Source of the DNA: Pycnopodia helianthoides
Lineage: Eukaryota; Echinodermata; Asteroidea; Forcipulatida; Asteriidae
Assembly (NCBI GenBank): GCA_032158295.1
Contig: CM063247.1
Location: forward strand, 11,517,899-11,581,898
Reading direction: 5' to 3'
DNA length: 64,000 nt
Shown: piece after piece, positions 60,616-64,000 of the stretch
How the letters are laid out: every line of letters begins with the position of its first letter
How positions within the stretch are numbered: position 1 is the stretch's first letter
Notes under the pieces: model-generated
Databases searched by the model: none
The model's input: only the letters and a program-made list of their open reading frames with translations
What the model was told of the DNA's origin: nothing
Position numbers and translations under genes: made by a program

Positions 60616-61246
60616 CACATATATATTTCTTCTAAAAGATCTTGTGGCTAAATAACCGTGTTCATTACTTTAAAAATGAGCAGTTTACAGTTACTACTAG
60701 GGGTCGTGTAGTGGAGTGAACTGTCTATACACTCCCATGTGTTTACCTGCTACTGGACGGGTCATTCAAATAAATAGGATCAGAACTTTGGAGTAGGCTA
60801 AATGACCAAAAACTTGTCTCATACTTCACCATATCAAAACAAATTAATCCGTCATCTTAAAGGTATTATACAGGATTGGTAGAGCTGACAAAATAGTCGC
60901 AGACTGTGTTCATGTTTTGTGTGATTCAACATATGCATGAAAAAACAAACCTGTGAAAGTTTTAGCTCAATTGGTCATCGAGGTTACAAGAAAATAGTGA
61001 AAAGAGACCTTATGTTTTTTTTCTGTTTTTTCAAAATCAAGTTTTTATAGCGCGTGATAAAAACTATTGTTTTACTCATTTCTCAGAAACGATAGCATTT
61101 TAGGCAGAAATATTTTAAGGAACCCTTTCTACCATTACTTACTTAAATCATGTAAGTTATGTGTGAATTTGTGAACATTTATGTTTTTTGATCTTACCAA
61201 TAGTGTACAGGGTCTTTAAAGAGAACCTATGAGTTTGACCAATTCA
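60616..61246. repeat. Tandem duplication, copy 2 (631 bp)
   Basis: Nearly identical to copy 1. Differences seen are one A missing in an A run, one T missing in ACTTTAAATC, and C to T in AGGGCCTTT. There is no diverged boundary, so it is recent or an assembly artefact. Confidence 0.95.
60857..61219 (-). mobile_element. MITE family B, copy in duplication unit 2
   Basis: Duplicate of 60235-60588 carried by the 631-633-bp tandem duplication; right end AGGGTCTTTAA. Confidence 0.88.
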
Positions 61247-61447
61247 CACTGGATGGTAAAATTAGCTGTGATCCGGTACGTAACTTTCTTTTAATTTGTT
61301 TTATGGTGGCCGATTGAAAATCATCTTTGAGGTGACATAGCTATCATCGGTAAATAAAGCTATCAACCTGCAGTACATGCATACAGTGTGTATGTATAAG
61401 TTTGTATGTGTAGAGCATGCTACGAAAGCCCATTAGTGCCATCACAA

Positions 61448-61800
61448 GTACATATTCAGCGATTCTTGTTTCTTTTAAGTACATATTGAGCGATTCTTGT
61501 TTTTTTGAAGTACATATTCAGCGATTCTTGTTTTTTGAAGTACATATTCAGCGATTCTTGTTTTTGTGAAGTACATATTCAGCGATTCTTGTTTTTTTGA
61601 AGTACATGATCAGCGATTGTTGTTTTTTTGAAGTACATATTCAGCGATTGTTGTTTTTTTGAAGTACATATTCAGCGATTCTTGTTTTTTTAAAGTACAT
61701 ATTCAGCGAATCTTGTTTTTTGGAAGTACATATTCAGCGATTCTTGTTATATGGAAGTACATATTTGGCGAGTCTTGTTTTTTGGAAGTACATATTATTT
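61448..61800 (+). repeat. Tandem repeat, about 31-bp unit, eleven copies
   Basis: The unit is AAGTACATATTCAGCGATTC followed by TTG and a T run of variable length. Substitutions increase toward the right end. Confidence 0.93.
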
Positions 61801-62009
61801 TTAAGTTTAATGTATTAAACTTGTTACTAGTTTTGAAGATAAAAGTCAGCTGTGCATTGTCTCTTTATAAATATCCCTTCTTTTCAGAAGGGATAAAATT
61901 GTGGGGCCTACTTTTAATTTGGAAAAGTGCTCGGGGTGGGGGTATGCGTAAAAAAAATGGAACCAGTGATCAGGCAAATTTCAATTACGGAATTGTGTTT
62001 GTATTTATT

Positions 62010-62123
62010 TATTTAATTTATGTAGTATGAGGTTGAACAAAGACAAATTGACTAGAGCGGAATTTGAACCAACGACCTCCGGATTAACGTACCGGCGCTC
62101 TACCAACTGAGCTATCTAGCCCT
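62010..62123 (-). mobile_element. tRNA-derived SINE or tRNA pseudogene
   Basis: Minus strand: GGGCTAGATAGCTCAGTTGG (A box) and GGTTCAAATTC (B box at about 62061). The anticodon arm has a mismatch and lacks U33, and the T-stem does not pair, so this is not a functional tRNA. An AAATAAATAAATAC-like tail lies about 100 bp on. Confidence 0.7.
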
Positions 62124-62605
62124 ATATTGGCGGTCTCCCTATTTTGTCAATATCTTTGTTCGGGGGTGCCAGTCAGAAGCCATACAACCGTTAACTGCCG
62201 TGTAGCCAGGGATCACACCCAAGTTTACGATACAACCTGGGAAGCAGCAGGTGATCCCGTGGCTTAGTTTTACCATCTTTTATCTTTGACTAAACTATTC
62301 CCCCCCCCCCAAAAAAAATCAAAAATCAAAGAAGAAACAAAACATTAGGAAACCCCTCCTGAACTTGAAGTATAAACGGTACGATGACTACATCCTCACT
62401 TCACTTGAGGACGAGTTGGCAAATACAAGTTTTTGAGGGTACGAGTTGGTTGAGCGTGAGTTGGCAAGGGTAATTCTGTTCCTGCACGGTTTGTTTGTTT
62501 TTCTCAAATGAAAAAAAAAAATGATGTTCCACCACGATATTCATGTGAATGATTTATTCACTGATTCAATTATTAATAAGAACTGAAGGGTATTTATATT
62601 CATGC

Positions 62606-62994
62606 CTATACCCGGCTTTTCTGACGTTTCTTGAATGCCGCTCCGACATGCTTTGCTGGCTGTGTCGTCTCGGCATCACTCTCCTGACTATCGTCTTTCG
62701 AAGTTGATGGGGCTTTCAGGCTTGGTACAGAGCCTGGCTTCAGCCTGAATTTCGGTTTGAGCTCCATGCTGCTAGCTCTGAAGCTTCACAGAGTCATCCA
62801 TGCACCCATCTTTGAAGTGTGCACTGCAAATCGTGGACCATTTATTTGGTCAGCTTAAAATCAGATCGAGTGTTGTCTACGGAACGCACCCATTACTTGC
62901 AAGTGGAAGGATTTCTCGGAAAGCGGACAAAATGTACCTCAGGATTCTTGGTTGTCTTCCTCGTACAACCACCAACGACACATGATGCTGGCAT
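62606..62994 (-). pseudogene. THAP-type zinc-finger domain, broken
   Basis: The minus strand begins MPASCVVGGCTRKTTKNPEV, then HFVRFPRNPSTCK, a stop (TAA), WVRSVDNTRSDFKLTK, and after a frameshift KWSTICSAHFKDGC, then KPKFRLKPGSVPSL. These are the THAP landmarks in order: N-terminal Cys pair, FxRFP, W, CSAHF (Cys-X2-His) and the AVPTIF-like box, here GSVPSL. THAP domains bind DNA in host factors and in P-element and Kolobok-type transposases. Breaks: one nonsense codon, a 4-bp AAAT duplication, and a third frame change just before MELKPKF. A possible donor (GTATAG) overlaps the final TAG, so more exons could once have followed. It sits just inside the right end of the 59367-63352 element. Confidence 0.82.
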
Positions 62995-63140
62995 ATTACC
63001 CTAGCACCCAAGACACGTTTGTAAAAGCTGATTTTAACACCGTTTCTATATCGAAATTGTCGAAAGCACATTCATAAACATCACGTCCCCATTTGAACAA
63101 CGCGTCTGCATGTTTGTTTACATTAAGCTAACTCCCACCA

Positions 63141-63148
63141 TGACGTCA
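63141..63148. promoter_or_regulatory. CRE palindrome TGACGTCA upstream of the THAP frame
   Basis: Located 147 bp upstream of the THAP start codon on the minus strand and next to GGCGGCGCGC, so it is a plausible promoter element. It mirrors the TGACGTCA sites near the left end of the same putative transposon. Confidence 0.45.
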
Positions 63149-63359
63149 CATGGAAGCGCGCCGCCAACGGCAAAAGTGTTTTTATTTTTTTCAAAACCTC
63201 AAGGTTGGGGCCTAATTTTTTGATCGATAATACGAAAAAATCCAGAAGTGTAAGTACATCAGAATTACAATTAAATGACAAAAAAAACCACATTATAAAC
63301 AAGTTTAAATAGCCTCCCCGTTAAAAAAATTCTCGCTCCAGTACTTCTTTAAATAAAAA

Positions 63360-64000
63360 TAACTGCTTTTGGAAGTAAAAAATAACTGTTTTTGAAAATA
63401 AAATAGCACTAACGGGCAGTCGTAGTAGGCTTGTGTGGTGTTTGCTCTTTCCAAAGAAGGAGGCCTATTCCTGTATAGGGTTCATCTTGTAAACAGTTCA
63501 ATTTTTTTCTTGCGGTTGTTGTTTCGGCATGCATGCTGTCAGGGACAAATAATAATCACTCTCACCGTCGTCGACGCAGGGGAATTTCAAAATGGCGTCG
63601 GCGAGGTGTCGGTGTCCGGCGCGATTAATATTATAAGCACGTAATCAATGCCATCTCACTCAGCCGCCAGGAGAGCTCAGTCAGACCACTCTTGTGTATT
63701 GAATGACAAAGGCTTATAAATCGGACACAACAGAAAATGAACAACTGCGCTCCTCCCTGTGGTACAAGGAGAAACGAACTTATCATGTTATGCAATTCAA
63801 CATGAATCAGGTTTCACCTCATCTTTGTGTTGTCCGTTGACTTGACTTAAATACATGGAGGCTGTTGACATTTTATTCACCACAGCGCAGCGGGTTCGCA
63901 AGGTTCAAATCACAGTTTCTGTTTTAATGCAGTTCGTCTGAAGTTGATTTCGATCTTCTTAGTCAACTACAAGTCTCCAAACATTTAAAAAAAAAACCCA
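63360..64000. other. Nothing firmly recognised to the window end
   Basis: A short + frame near 63739 (MNNCAPPCGTRRNE) has a Cys pair but no further zinc-finger landmarks before its stop. Confidence 0.4.

Larger units (their letters stand above)
59367..63352 (-). mobile_element. Putative TTAA-flanked THAP-encoding DNA transposon remnant (about 4 kb)
   Basis: TTAA at 59367-59370 is followed by AGAAGTACTTGAACGA. The other end reads, on the complementary strand, AGAAGTACTGGAGCGA before TTAA (63349-63352). The two agree at 14 of 16 positions. Subterminal TGTGACGTCA followed by a GGGGGTT/GGGAGTT block and GTTTAC/GTAAAC occurs inside both ends. A THAP-domain frame starts about 350 bp in from the right end and reads inward. 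The centre holds a tandem duplication, MITEs, a 31-bp array and a SINE, not a recognisable transposase core. TTAA targeting plus THAP suggests a Kolobok-like relationship, by family knowledge only. Confidence 0.5.

Noticed and set aside
61448..61800. CRISPR-like array of 31-bp repeats
   Set aside because: Units are directly adjacent without unique spacers, and this is an animal genome.
62052..62123. Functional tRNA gene on the minus strand
   Set aside because: A and B boxes are present, but the anticodon loop lacks U33, the anticodon stem has a mismatch and the T-stem does not pair. An AT-rich SINE-like tail follows.
63739..63807. Start of a second THAP domain on the + strand (MNNCAPPCGTRRNE)
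   Set aside because: A Cys pair is present, but the frame stops before any other THAP landmark.

Overview
This is an intron-rich, AT-rich animal genomic window, very dense in short transposons. I infer an echinoderm, probably a sea star: the gene structures are metazoan, and TTAA-flanked palindromic MITEs, tRNA-derived SINEs ending in AGCGCTATATAAAAAC plus an ATT repeat, and CR1/L2-type LINEs are all multicopy here. The species is an inference from general knowledge, not something the sequence proves.

Two cellular genes are supported. (1) On the + strand, 908-16866 (3' UTR to about 17790) holds the last six exons of COPE, the epsilon subunit of the COPI coatomer. Every intron obeys GT-AG, and the upstream exons lie before the window. 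(2) On the - strand, two exons (46459-46694 and 34990-35971, about 10.5 kb apart) encode most of a class A GPCR that by eye best matches GPR161. The codon for the Arg of the DRY motif is split by the intron. The exon for the N-terminus and most of TM1 was not found.

The rest is mostly mobile or repetitive DNA. A decayed EN/RT non-LTR retrotransposon (3352 to about 7020, -) sits in COPE intron 3. At least six tRNA-headed SINEs are visible; one (28243-28604) has a clear TSD and interrupts an older MITE. At least eleven MITEs bounded by TTAA fall into several families with different ends but one shared internal core. There are several foldback elements, including a 557-bp near-perfect inverted repeat (53930-54486), a 161-bp palindrome (32114-32274) and a hairpin with 45-bp arms (48075-48173). 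Tandem arrays have periods of about 29, 31, 51, 79 and 100 bp.

The most unusual segment is 59367-63352. It is bounded by TTAA plus 16-bp imperfect inverted repeats, carries TGACGTCA palindromes inside both ends, encodes a decayed THAP zinc-finger reading inward from the right end, has a possible terminal exon near the left end, and contains a recent 631-633-bp tandem duplication. I read it as the remains of a TTAA-targeting, THAP-encoding DNA transposon later filled with other repeats. No prokaryotic-type system, CRISPR array or intact viral gene was seen.
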